From positions 62,001 through 126,000 of the forward strand of contig JAAXKQ010000016.1 in NCBI GenBank assembly GCA_025612245.1: a stretch of 64,000 bases of DNA, read 5' to 3'. The notes under the pieces were generated by a model, which was not told the origin of the DNA, did no database searches, and was given only the letters and a program-made list of their open reading frames with translations. The position numbers were made by a program, and so were the translations under genes. Positions within the stretch are counted from its first letter, which is position 1. Every line of letters starts with the position of its first letter. Source of the DNA: Ignavibacteria bacterium. GTDB lineage: Bacteria; Bacteroidota; Ignavibacteria; Ignavibacteriales; SURF-24. Shown piece after piece: positions 50,776 to 59,675 of this stretch.

Positions 50776-51579
50776 GTGAAATCTTCGAAAGTTAAATCTG
50801 CCTTTTCAGGTTTTGCAGGTATCGTAATACCTCTTTTAATTATTATTGCTATCTGCATTTTTATTTTTGTATTAGGTAACCCCGACAACTTCCAGGGCGG
50901 CAACCCGGCTAACCATCCGAAGCCAGGCAACTATCTTGGAGTCGTTTACAAAGGCGGTATCATCGTACCTATTCTTATGTCACTTTTAATGATGGTTCTT
51001 ACATTCGGTATCGAAAGACTTATCACCATTACCCGCGCTAAAGGTAAGGGAAGAGTTAACCAGTTCGTTGCAAAAGTTCACACAAAGCTTGCTCAGGAAG
51101 ATCTGGATACAGCTATTGCTGAATGCGACAAGCAGAGAGGTTCAGTTGCTAACGTTATTAAGGCCGGTATTCTTAAATACAAGGAAATGATTCCTGAGAA
51201 GGGATTAAACAGAGATCAGAAAGTTCTGGCTATCAAACAGGAAATCGAAGAAGCTACATCACTGGAACTGCCTATGCTCGAGCAGAACCTGGTTATCGTT
51301 GCTACTATCGCTTCAATTGCAACCCTTATGGGTCTGTTAGGAACAGTACTTGGTATGATCAAGGCATTCTCTGCTTTGGCTACAGCCGGTGCTCCTGATG
51401 CAGTTGCTCTTGCAAACGGTATTTCTGAAGCTCTTATCAATACAGCTTTAGGTATCGGTACCTCAGCTATTGCTATTATTTCTTACAACTATTTTACAAC
51501 AAAAATAGACAAGATCACTTACTCAATTGATGAAGCTGGTGTTGCAATCGTTCAGAACTTTGCAGCTCATCATAATTAA
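50776..51579 (+). CDS. exbB: ExbB/TolQ/MotA-family proton channel protein
   Basis: A 267-residue inner-membrane protein. TM1 spans about residues 16-36, a periplasmic segment follows, TM2 is near 58-80, and the MotA_TolQ_ExbB domain covers 130-262 with the conserved LEQNLVIVATIASIATLMG and LLGTVLGMIKAFSALA. It forms the proton channel with ExbD that energises TonB. The start is a GTG with AGGAGA 5 bases upstream. It leads an operon with two exbD genes, tonB, a small membrane protein, a PstS-like lipoprotein and a TPR protein. Confidence 0.95.
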   Translation: MKSSKVKSAFSGFAGIVIPLLIIIAICIFIFVLGNPDNFQGGNPANHPKPGNYLGVVYKGGIIVPILMSLLMMVLTFGIERLITITRAKGKGRVNQFVAKVHTKLAQEDLDTAIAECDKQRGSVANVIKAGILKYKEMIPEKGLNRDQKVLAIKQEIEEATSLELPMLEQNLVIVATIASIATLMGLLGTVLGMIKAFSALATAGAPDAVALANGISEALINTALGIGTSAIAIISYNYFTTKIDKITYSIDEAGVAIVQNFAAHHN

Positions 51580-51614
51580 TGGATTTTAAAATATTTTTAG
51601 TATAATATAATAAT

Positions 51615-52247
51615 ATGCCAAAAGTAAAAGTACCCCGTAAAAGCACACTAATCGATATGACGGCGATGTGCGACGTTGCGTTTCTTTTGTTGACATTCTT
51701 TATGTTGACGACGCAATTTAAGAGTGATGATTCTATTGTTGTTGCTACTCCGTCATCTATTTCGGATATAAAGCTGCCTGATACGGATATTATGAATATA
51801 ACGGTTACAAAAGACGGCAAAGTGTTCTTCGGTATCGATAACAAGAACTTTTCAAGAGAAAAGCTCCTGGAAAGAATTGCCGAAAAATACAACATTCAGT
51901 TTACTCCACAGGAGCAGAAGGCTTTCTACCTTACTTCAAGCTTCGGAATTCCAATCAACGCCTTAAAGGGCTGGCTGGGACTTGAAGAACTTGACAGAAA
52001 GAACTTCAAGCAGCCTGGCATACCGGTCGACTCTACCAACAATGAGCTCGGTGTATGGATTATGCAGGCCCGTCTTTCAAACCCGGGACTCAGAATAGCC
52101 ATTAATGGTGACGGCAATTGTGCTTATCCTGTCATTAAGAAAGTTATGGGAACTCTGCAGGATAAAAACGTTAACAAATTCAATCTGATTACGAATTTGG
52201 AAGCAAATCCGAATACAAAGTACAAGAAACCAGAAGAAAAAAAATAG
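51615..52247 (+). CDS. exbD: ExbD/TolR-family protein, first copy (long form)
   Basis: A 210-residue single-span protein. The N-terminal LIDMTAMCDVAFLLLTFFMLTT holds the proton-path aspartate (Asp20) in the transmembrane helix. The periplasmic domain is longer than in typical ExbD (about 140 residues) because of an insert at about residues 95-150 containing WLGLEELDRKN and PGIPVDSTNN. It starts 35 bases after exbB. Confidence 0.9.
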   Translation: MPKVKVPRKSTLIDMTAMCDVAFLLLTFFMLTTQFKSDDSIVVATPSSISDIKLPDTDIMNITVTKDGKVFFGIDNKNFSREKLLERIAEKYNIQFTPQEQKAFYLTSSFGIPINALKGWLGLEELDRKNFKQPGIPVDSTNNELGVWIMQARLSNPGLRIAINGDGNCAYPVIKKVMGTLQDKNVNKFNLITNLEANPNTKYKKPEEKK

Positions 52248-52262
52248 AGGAAATTATAAAAA

Positions 52263-52787
52263 ATGGCTGAATTAGATACCTCGAAAGGTGGGGGACACGG
52301 CAAGGGTAAAAAGAAAAAAGGGAAAAAGATGTCCACCAGGGTCGACTTGACCCCTATGGTTGACCTTGGATTCCTTTTGGTTACCTTTTTCATGTTGACT
52401 ACCACTTTCAGCAAGCCACAGACTATGGAAATTAACCTTCCGGTTAAAGCCGATAACCCGAAGGAGCAGGCCGATGCTCCCGCAGTCAAGGCTTCAAAGA
52501 CCATGACCATTTTACTTGGTGAAACTAATAAGGTTTTCTGGTATAAAGGTATGGCTACTGAAGATCCGGAAGTTAAGATTACCAATTTCTCTGAAGCAGG
52601 CATTAGAAAGGACCTTCTTGAGCAGAACCAGATGATTAAGGATATGGTTGTATTGATTAAACCTACAGATAAGTCGACGTATAAAAACATGGTTGATATA
52701 TTGGATGAAATGAATATATGCAATATCAAACGTTTTGCTTTGGTTGATGCTGATCCTAAGGACATGGATTTAATTAAGAATAAATAA
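52263..52787 (+). CDS. exbD: ExbD/TolR-family protein, second copy
   Basis: A 174-residue protein. After a 25-residue Gly/Lys-rich cytoplasmic start, RVDLTPMVDLGFLLVTFFMLTTTF carries the channel aspartate (Asp34). The periplasmic part has MEINLPVKADNP and ends VLIKPTDKSTYKNMVDILDEMN, the usual ExbD C-terminal fold. It starts 15 bases after the first exbD. Paired exbD genes are common in Bacteroidota TonB operons. Confidence 0.92.
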   Translation: MAELDTSKGGGHGKGKKKKGKKMSTRVDLTPMVDLGFLLVTFFMLTTTFSKPQTMEINLPVKADNPKEQADAPAVKASKTMTILLGETNKVFWYKGMATEDPEVKITNFSEAGIRKDLLEQNQMIKDMVVLIKPTDKSTYKNMVDILDEMNICNIKRFALVDADPKDMDLIKNK

Positions 52788-52811
52788 TAACTTTAAGCGG
52801 CAAAAATAATT

Positions 52812-53633
52812 ATGAGTAATCATCAAATATCGTACAACATAGACCTTAACGACATTATCTTCGAGGGTAAGAATAAGGAATATGGTGCTTACGTACTGAG
52901 AAAGAAATATCATCAATTCCTGTTCCGCGCTTTTGTGATTGCCGTAATATTCTTTATACTGAGTGTTTCATCCCCGCTGATTATCAGCTTTGTTACACCT
53001 AAGGAAGATATTAAGGTCAACAGAAAGAAGGTCGTTACCATAACAGACCTGGCACCTCCTCCGTCAATCGACGAAAAGAAGGTAATCGAACAGGTTGAAG
53101 CTCCGCCACCGTTGAAGTCTACCATCAAATTCCTGCCGCCGGTTGTTAAACCTGACGATCAGGTAACTGACGAGTACGTTCCTACGGTTGAAGAACTCCA
53201 TAACGTTGACCCTGGTAAGGCAACTCAGCAGGGCCAGGAAGGCGGCGTGGACTACAGCCTTATTGAAGTTCAGGACGCTCCGAAGGAAGAAATTGTAAAA
53301 GAATCTGCTCCAAAGGAAGAAGCTTTTACATTCGTTGAGGAAATGCCCACTTATCCTGAAGGACAGGACGAACTTTTAAGATTTATCAGCTCAAACGTTG
53401 TCTATCCTGAAATTGCAAAACGTGCTCAGGTTGAAGGCAAGGTAATGGTCGGTTTCGTCGTTGAAAAAGACGGCTCTATTACTGACGTCAGGGTTGTTAA
53501 AGGTATCGGCGCAGGTTGCGACGAGGAAGCTGTCAGAGTTACAAGGCTCATGGGTAGATGGAGACCCGGAAAGCAGAACGGTAAACCTGTCAGGGTTCGT
53601 ATGGTAATTCCTTTCCAGTTTAAGTTACAGTAA
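52812..53633 (+). CDS. tonB: TonB-family energy transducer
   Basis: A 273-residue protein with one transmembrane helix at about 38-58 (FRAFVIAVIFFILSVSSPLIIS). A proline-rich periplasmic spacer (LAPPPSIDEKK, EAPPPLKSTIKFLPP) follows, then a C-terminal TonB domain at about 185-273 (EEMPTYPEGQDELLRFI, VYPEIAKRAQVEGKVMV, MGRWRPGKQNGKPV). It couples ExbBD proton flow to outer-membrane receptors; no receptor gene is in the window. The start lies 24 bases after exbD. Confidence 0.93.
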   Translation: MSNHQISYNIDLNDIIFEGKNKEYGAYVLRKKYHQFLFRAFVIAVIFFILSVSSPLIISFVTPKEDIKVNRKKVVTITDLAPPPSIDEKKVIEQVEAPPPLKSTIKFLPPVVKPDDQVTDEYVPTVEELHNVDPGKATQQGQEGGVDYSLIEVQDAPKEEIVKESAPKEEAFTFVEEMPTYPEGQDELLRFISSNVVYPEIAKRAQVEGKVMVGFVVEKDGSITDVRVVKGIGAGCDEEAVRVTRLMGRWRPGKQNGKPVRVRMVIPFQFKLQ

Positions 53634-53669
53634 TATACCCGACTTCAGGAGTTAATTACTACGAATAAT

Positions 53670-53909
53670 ATGCGGAAAAGTAATGCCTTCGTAAATAAGC
53701 TAAACCTGTTTACAGGCATTACTATGGTTTTAGTTTATATTGCAGCCGGTTTGTTGGTGCTTTTTGCAAAGTTCATACAACTTAGATTGCAGGAAAATTA
53801 CCGTATTATTTTGGGTGTTGCCATTTTGGTGTATGGTGCCTATAGACTCCTTAGAGTCTACAGGAAATATAACGAGCAGAAGGAATCTCAGGAAGATGAG
53901 GACATTTAA
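53670..53909 (+). CDS. Small two-span membrane protein in the TonB operon
   Basis: A 79-residue protein with two membrane helices (about residues 15-35 and 44-61) and a basic-then-acidic tail. It lies 36 bases after tonB and its last 14 bases overlap the PstS-like gene. Its constant place in the operon suggests a link to the ExbBD-TonB complex; function unknown. Confidence 0.75.
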   Translation: MRKSNAFVNKLNLFTGITMVLVYIAAGLLVLFAKFIQLRLQENYRIILGVAILVYGAYRLLRVYRKYNEQKESQEDEDI

Positions 53910-54849
53910 ACTAACAATACCGGTTATCTTTATTTTATCTTTTTTATTCGGATGCAGGAGTGAAAACCCTAAGGAGTCTGACACTCCTACATCCGGTGAA
54001 ATTACAATCTGCGTAGACGAGACTTTTAAGCCCGTCATAGATTCTGAAATTGATACTTTCGAAAAAATCTATCAGTACGCGAAAATCAAGGTCAATTACA
54101 AACCCGAAGCCGAGGCTATTGCGGATCTATTTTCCGACAGCGCCCGCCTGGTTATCCTTACCCGCAAGTTCACAAAAGAAGAAGAAAGCTATTTCCAGAA
54201 AAGGGAAATCGTGCCTATCGTCAGAAAAATTACTTACGACGGCATTGCTGTTATTGTGAACAATGCGAATACGGATACACTGATGACAATGCAGCAGTTC
54301 CGCGACATGATGAGCGGAAAAGTTACACGCTGGGGACAGCTGAGTGGCCGTTCGGCTCTTTCAAATATTCAAATTGTCTTTGATAATCAGAATTCAAGCA
54401 CTGTTAGATACGTTAAGGAAAAAATTAATAACTCGCCACTGGCTAAAAATACCTTTGCCGTCAAGGATAACCCTTCGGTTATCGATTATGTGGCTAAAAA
54501 CCGTAATGCTGTCGGTATAATCGGCGTCAACTGGATTAGCGACAGACAGGATACCGTAACACACGGCTTTCTCAAAAAAATCAGGGTCGTTGCCCTGGCT
54601 TCCGATACCGCACAGCCTGGCGAATATTATCAGCCTTACCAGGCTTATATTGCTCAGAAAGTCTATCCTCTCTGGAGAGAGGTTTATGTCTTAAGCGGTG
54701 AGGCTAGAGCAGGTCTGGGTTCCGGATTCATTTCCTTCCTGGCAAGCGACCGCGGCCAAAGGATTTTCCTTAAGGCAGGTCTGGTTCCTGCAACAATGCC
54801 TGTTAGATTAGTTGAAATTAGAAATGAAAATATCAAAATAACCAAATAA
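53896..54849 (+). CDS. PstS-like periplasmic substrate-binding lipoprotein
   Basis: A 317-residue lipoprotein with lipobox LFGC (Cys20). I start it at the ATG at 53896, inside the previous gene's end, because the signal peptide begins there. GEITICVDETFKPVIDSEI opens the fold, LVILTRKFTKEE and DGIAVIVNNANTD give the first lobe, and QFRDMMSGKVTRWGQL and FDNQNSSTVRY are phosphate-binding-protein-like segments. There is no pst transporter here, so it may act as a binding component for the TonB system or as a sensor. Confidence 0.85.
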   Translation: MRTFKLTIPVIFILSFLFGCRSENPKESDTPTSGEITICVDETFKPVIDSEIDTFEKIYQYAKIKVNYKPEAEAIADLFSDSARLVILTRKFTKEEESYFQKREIVPIVRKITYDGIAVIVNNANTDTLMTMQQFRDMMSGKVTRWGQLSGRSALSNIQIVFDNQNSSTVRYVKEKINNSPLAKNTFAVKDNPSVIDYVAKNRNAVGIIGVNWISDRQDTVTHGFLKKIRVVALASDTAQPGEYYQPYQAYIAQKVYPLWREVYVLSGEARAGLGSGFISFLASDRGQRIFLKAGLVPATMPVRLVEIRNENIKITK

Positions 54850-54859
54850 TATAGAACAA

Positions 54860-56473
54860 ATGAAAAGACTCAACAATTTATCAATACTGGATTCCATTAA
54901 ATTTGTGCTCGTAACGCTTGTTGCAGTTACTGCCTTAAATGCCCAGGATGTTAAGCAGGGCATCAGACTCATTGACGTCGAGAAATATACTGAAGCCAGA
55001 AATTTCTTCGATAATCTGATTAAAAGTAACCCTAAGAATGCCGATGCTTATTACTGGCTTGGAAAGCTTGATATTAAAGAAGGTAAAACCGACCAGGCGC
55101 AGGCCGACTTCCAGAAGGGGATTGATGCCAATAAGGAAAATGCCTTGAATTATGTAGGCATAGGACAGGTTCAGCTCATAAAGAACGACTCTACTTCTGC
55201 AATCAAGCAGTTTGATCAGGCGCTCGACATGACTGACTCTAAAGACGCTAACATAATGATTGCAATTGCCGATGCTTACCTTGGCTCGGACGCAAAGAAC
55301 TTCGGAAGGGCAATCGACCTCCTGTCTAAAGCTAAGACTGTCAGCAAAAAAAATCCCGCCATTTTCCAGCGCCTTGGCGATATCTACCTGAGAATGGTTA
55401 ATGGAAGCCTTGCAATTCAGAACTATCAGACGGCTATCGATTACGATTCTGCAAACGTTAAGGCTCATATCGGAATTGGCCAGATTTATGCAAAAATTAA
55501 AAATTATGCCGACGCAGAGGCAAATTTCACCGCGGCAATTACGGTTGACCCTTCATTTGCCCCGGCTTTCAAGGAATTTGGCGAATATTACTATTCACGC
55601 AAAGATTATGTTAAAGCCGCCGACATGTATAAAAAGTACATCGACTTTTCGGAAGCTACAAGCGACAAGCTCGAACGTTATGCAACTATGCTTTATCTTG
55701 CAAAGGATTACAATACCGCAATTACCGTAATTAACCAGGTTAATCAGAAAGGCGGAAAGCCGGATGCACAGCTTCAGCACGTGCTGGCTTATTCTTACTT
55801 TTCAATTGACGACTCGCAAAACGGAATTGCTGCTTTTGACAAGTATTTCCAGATGACTGACCCGAAGGAAATTACTTCTACGGATTATGACTACTTAGGC
55901 AAGCTGCAGGTTAAAGCCGGAAACGATTCACTTGCAATTGAAAACTTCAAAAAGGCTATTTCACTCGATTCCACGCGCGCAGATCTGCACGGAGACATAG
56001 CTTCTCTTTACTTTAAGAATAAAAAGTGGGATGATGCGGCAAAGGAATATGAATTGAAGGAAAAAGCTTCGGGCAAGCCATTGAAGGTAATTGAATATTA
56101 CAACCTGGGCCAGGCTTATTATAAAATGAGCAATTTCAAGATGGCTGATACAACTTATGCAAAGATGATTCAGCTTAGCCCGGACCAGCCGATTGGCTAC
56201 TATTACAGGGCACTCAGCAATGCTCAGCTCGATCCGGAATCTGAGCAGGGCCTCGCAAAGCCTCACTACGAAAGATTCATTGAAGTTGTCACTAAGATGG
56301 GTCCCGAACAGCAGGCGAAGTTCAAGAATCACCTTATTGAAGCTTATTCTTATCTTGGATACTTCTATTACCTGAAAAAGGACAATGCTACTTCACGTCA
56401 GTATTGGACAAAGGTACTGGAGCTCGATCCAACAGATGCTAAGGCAAAAGAAGCTCTTAAGGCTCTGAAGTAA
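54860..56473 (+). CDS. Exported tetratricopeptide-repeat protein
   Basis: A 537-residue protein with an N-terminal signal-like segment (FVLVTLVAVTALNAQ). At least ten TPR units follow, for example AYYWLGKLDIKEGKTDQAQADFQKGI, AHIGIGQIYAKIKNYADAEANFTAAI and FYYLKKDNATSRQYWTKVLEL near the C-terminus. It is last in the TonB operon, 10 bases after the PstS-like gene, followed by a strong terminator. It probably scaffolds periplasmic partners. Confidence 0.9.
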   Translation: MKRLNNLSILDSIKFVLVTLVAVTALNAQDVKQGIRLIDVEKYTEARNFFDNLIKSNPKNADAYYWLGKLDIKEGKTDQAQADFQKGIDANKENALNYVGIGQVQLIKNDSTSAIKQFDQALDMTDSKDANIMIAIADAYLGSDAKNFGRAIDLLSKAKTVSKKNPAIFQRLGDIYLRMVNGSLAIQNYQTAIDYDSANVKAHIGIGQIYAKIKNYADAEANFTAAITVDPSFAPAFKEFGEYYYSRKDYVKAADMYKKYIDFSEATSDKLERYATMLYLAKDYNTAITVINQVNQKGGKPDAQLQHVLAYSYFSIDDSQNGIAAFDKYFQMTDPKEITSTDYDYLGKLQVKAGNDSLAIENFKKAISLDSTRADLHGDIASLYFKNKKWDDAAKEYELKEKASGKPLKVIEYYNLGQAYYKMSNFKMADTTYAKMIQLSPDQPIGYYYRALSNAQLDPESEQGLAKPHYERFIEVVTKMGPEQQAKFKNHLIEAYSYLGYFYYLKKDNATSRQYWTKVLELDPTDAKAKEALKALK

Positions 56474-56495
56474 AATTTATTGATAACTGTTTTTG

Positions 56496-56530
56496 AAAAA
56501 GGGAAAACGCGTAAAAGGTTTTCCCTTTTT
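56496..56530 (+). terminator. Intrinsic terminator of the TonB operon
   Basis: AAAAAGGGAAAAC (56496-56508) and GTTTTCCCTTTTT (56518-56530) form a perfect 13-bp stem with a 9-base loop and end in a T run. It lies 22 bases past the TPR gene stop. Confidence 0.9.
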
Positions 56531-56586
56531 TATTTCTCTTTCAAGCCCGCCGGTAAAAATTATTGTCTCAAATGAAAATTACTGTC

Positions 56587-57807
56587 TCAGGCTAAAAAAC
56601 CTGCCAGCTTTGAAAAGGTTTCACTGAATGCCTTATCCACCTCATTGTTTATCATTTCCTTTAAGGGGAAGGGATCCTCGTGCCTGTAGTCGTACGGGAA
56701 ATCATCTATGTCTACACAGATTGGGATGTTTCTTGAACGGCCTTTAAGCGTATTTACTACCTCATAGGAAGGAATTATGGTATCTTTTTCAAGAGATATG
56801 GCATATATCCTCTCCGAAAGGCACCTGAGAAGCTTCTCTCTGTTTTCACTGAGCTTGTTATAATTAAGCAGGCTTAAAAAGTTCCAGCCTTCAGGGTGCT
56901 CAGGTGAAAGAAAATGCCTGAGCCATGGGTCGTTTTTAAGGTGAGTCTCCATGTAGCCCACAATGTACCTGTAAAGGGCCTGCTCGGTCTCGCTGTCCAT
57001 TATAAACTTACATACCGGCGTTAGCCTGCTGAAAACGGATCCGCTGCAGAAAAGGCTGAGCTTTGAGGCCTCAAAGTAGTTCCTTGTATTGGTCATAAGC
57101 AGTGTCTTGGCCAGAAGTCCCCCAATTGAATAAGCAAAGAGGTCAAATCTTACCTCCGGAGAAATTACGGGGTTTTTATCCTGCCTGATCTCTTCAATAA
57201 ACTGCATAACGTCATAATAGCTCTGCAGGCCGGACCAGATGAAGCGCTGCGGCTTTGTGTGCAGGCGTGTGCTGATGGCGGCATTAACGAGCGATGAGCT
57301 TAGTAAGTCCGGATAAATCCTTTTTCTTTCGGTGCTCACTTCAGCCATCAGGTGCCTGTCGCTCCAGGACTGGGGAGCCCTGTTCATATGAAAGGCTAGG
57401 GGGAACAGTACTATGGTTTTTCCTGTTATTTCCATCATGCGGTATGCCCAGGGATAGTACTTTTGCCAGTTTTTCTCGTTAAAACCGTGAAAAAATAAAA
57501 TGACGTTTTTACTTTTTCCTGTCTTTGCCGGCTTAAAGATGTGATACCGGAAGTGAATGTTTTCACTTACATGCGCATCGTGCACGTCAAGTGCGGGACC
57601 GGGATTAATTGCCGCATTCTGAAAAAATACGGCCTTTGCGTGAAAATCATGCTCACTGCACCAATGCTCCGGTTCACCGGGCAATATAGGGGAGTTTCGG
57701 GAAACAAAGGGGAAATTATGTACTTCAAGCTTTTCATCTACCCTGATAAAATCTTCCTGGAAATTTACATTTTGTTTCAGCAATGAAAATAGTTCGTAAT
57801 ATTTCAT
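56587..57807 (-). CDS. Alpha/beta-hydrolase-fold protein, possibly DUF6051
   Basis: A 406-residue cytosolic protein. NVILFFHGFNEKNWQKYYPWA is an oxyanion-hole region, FDLFAYSIGGLLAKTLL a nucleophile elbow (Ser in AYSIGG), and a DTIIPSYEVV segment supplies the acid. It resembles a Bacteroidota family that I recall as DUF6051; I am not certain of the number. There is no signal peptide. It is divergent from the efflux genes and convergent with the TonB operon. Confidence 0.7.
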   Translation of the reverse strand: MKYYELFSLLKQNVNFQEDFIRVDEKLEVHNFPFVSRNSPILPGEPEHWCSEHDFHAKAVFFQNAAINPGPALDVHDAHVSENIHFRYHIFKPAKTGKSKNVILFFHGFNEKNWQKYYPWAYRMMEITGKTIVLFPLAFHMNRAPQSWSDRHLMAEVSTERKRIYPDLLSSSLVNAAISTRLHTKPQRFIWSGLQSYYDVMQFIEEIRQDKNPVISPEVRFDLFAYSIGGLLAKTLLMTNTRNYFEASKLSLFCSGSVFSRLTPVCKFIMDSETEQALYRYIVGYMETHLKNDPWLRHFLSPEHPEGWNFLSLLNYNKLSENREKLLRCLSERIYAISLEKDTIIPSYEVVNTLKGRSRNIPICVDIDDFPYDYRHEDPFPLKEMINNEVDKAFSETFSKLAGFLA

Positions 57808-58432
57808 GACTCTTTTTCGTTTTAATTTTTAGGAATAATAATCTGATATTTGAAGCTGAAAGAGAAGTTTGTATGTAAGAAAACTAAAAAAATGAGTTCG
57901 TGGAAAATCATAATTAACCCAATATTTACAGATATCAGTAAAAGAGATCTTAGGGTCTCAGATGGAATTAAATATAGGTAAACATAGCAGTTTAGTTTAA
58001 CAGATGCAATTATGGGAGGGAAATTAGATGTATAATTTTTATGGCCGAAACAAATAACCATTAAGTTGTGGTTTATGTAAGAATGTCAGAATTTTTTTTA
58101 TAAAGGGATTTCCGGGAATTATCAGGGCAGTATTAAAGCCTTCAAAAAATGCAGATTAAACATATTATGAAATTCTTTGCAATAAATGCATTGAAAAAAT
58201 GTCCGTTATAAAATATCTTTTAAACCTGAATAATTTGGAGTTTGTCCAATAAGTCCAGATAAAGAGTATCTGGCCGATACACAGTCTAGAGCTAGTCTTA
58301 TGAACTGCCGCACCAGGTGTTATTTTCTGTGTTGGGGTGTTTAACTGTCACAATGGGAAACCGAGTGTCTCCGGTAAAATATTGGTTTAAGAATTTTTTT
58401 GCCGGAGCGGTTTAGCAAATCAAGGAAAGCAA
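57808..58432. other. Intergenic region upstream of the efflux genes
   Basis: A 625-base AT-rich divergent spacer. A 79-codon minus-strand frame at 57822-58061 is hydrophobic but has no family character and no ribosome-binding site. No repressor gene or clear operator was found. AAGGAAAG before 58433 is the ribosome-binding site of the adaptor gene. Confidence 0.35.
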
Positions 58433-59521
58433 ATGAATAAATCGACTAAAAGAATTGTTATTGCAGCAGCTGCAATTCTTATAATTCTGATAATTATATT
58501 GCCAAAGATGTCATTCCTGAAAGGCGAGGCAAAAACCAAGGGCGCGGGTAGTGCCGAAGGGAAAAGAGGCGGCAGGATGCACCTGGCAGTGGAGGGCTTT
58601 GTGGTTATGCCGGGAAAGCTGAACGACAGAATTGTCTCTAACGGCACAGTCCTGGCAAATGAGGAAGTGCAGCTGAAAAGTGAAGTTTCGGGCAAAATTA
58701 CAAAAATACTGTTTAAGGAAGGCTCCTACGTCCGCAAAGGCACCCTTCTGGTAAAGATAAACGATGCCGACCTTCAGGCCCAGCTTGCCAAGGCCAACTA
58801 TAAGCTTCAGCTTGCAAAGGATAGGGAGTACAGGCAGAAGATGATGCTCAAAAGGGAGGCCATAAGCCAGGAGGAATACGAAGCCGCGCTTAATGAGCTT
58901 CAGACACAGCAGGCCGACATACAGCTCATTAAGGCACAGATCGACAAGACAGAAATAAGGGCTCCTTTTAACGGTATTATTGGACTGAAGTCCGTAAGCG
59001 TCGGAAGCTTTATCAGCCCTACCGACAAAATTGCTACTCTGCAGGAGATCAACCCTGTAAAGGTTGACTTTTCAATTCCTGAAAAGTACTATAATACGGT
59101 TAAAACCGGAACACAGATCAACTTCAAGGTTCAGGGCTCGGAAAAGGTTTTCAACGGAAAGATTTATGCCGTTGAACCGAAAATTGACCAGAATTCAAGA
59201 TCACTGCAGATCAGGGCGCTTTGCCGTAACGACAGGTCCGAGATATATCCCGGCTCATTTGCCAATATTGAAATTGTCCTCAGGGAGATCAGCAACGCTC
59301 TTATGATACCAACCCAGGCACTGGTGCCTGACTTCAAGGGACAGAAGGTTTTTATTGCTAAAAACGGTAAGGCTCTTTCTGTGCCCGTTAATACGGGAAT
59401 TAGGCAGGAAAGCACAATTCAGATAACTGACGGACTTAGCCAGGGCGACACGCTCATTACAACCGGACTTCTGCAGTTAAGGCCTAACATGCCTGTCAGA
59501 ATATCTAAGGTTAATCAATAA
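58433..59521 (+). CDS. RND efflux periplasmic adaptor (membrane fusion protein)
   Basis: A 362-residue protein anchored by an N-terminal helix (residues 8-24). The lipoyl half LKSEVSGKITKILFKEGSYVRKGTLLVKI near residues 82-110 is followed by a helical hairpin (about 115-170), the second lipoyl half IRAPFNGIIGLKSVSVGSFI and beta-barrel and membrane-proximal domains. It links the inner-membrane pump at 59676-62783 to an outer-membrane channel. AAGGAAAG is the ribosome-binding site. Confidence 0.95.
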   Translation: MNKSTKRIVIAAAAILIILIIILPKMSFLKGEAKTKGAGSAEGKRGGRMHLAVEGFVVMPGKLNDRIVSNGTVLANEEVQLKSEVSGKITKILFKEGSYVRKGTLLVKINDADLQAQLAKANYKLQLAKDREYRQKMMLKREAISQEEYEAALNELQTQQADIQLIKAQIDKTEIRAPFNGIIGLKSVSVGSFISPTDKIATLQEINPVKVDFSIPEKYYNTVKTGTQINFKVQGSEKVFNGKIYAVEPKIDQNSRSLQIRALCRNDRSEIYPGSFANIEIVLREISNALMIPTQALVPDFKGQKVFIAKNGKALSVPVNTGIRQESTIQITDGLSQGDTLITTGLLQLRPNMPVRISKVNQ

Positions 59522-59675
59522 TATTGAGTTCAATATAATATATACAGGACTCCCAGGCCCGGGGTTCTGATTGCCTAATTTAAGAATACGACCGGTATAG
59601 GCTACTGGCGAGAGGTAAATAAACAGGGAAATATTTTATTCACCCCGGGTGAAAATTAAAAGTGAACAGGAAATA

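Noticed and set aside
57822-58061. 79-codon hydrophobic minus-strand frame in the divergent spacer
   Set aside because: AT-rich sequence yields hydrophobic codons by chance; there is no ribosome-binding site and no recognisable family.
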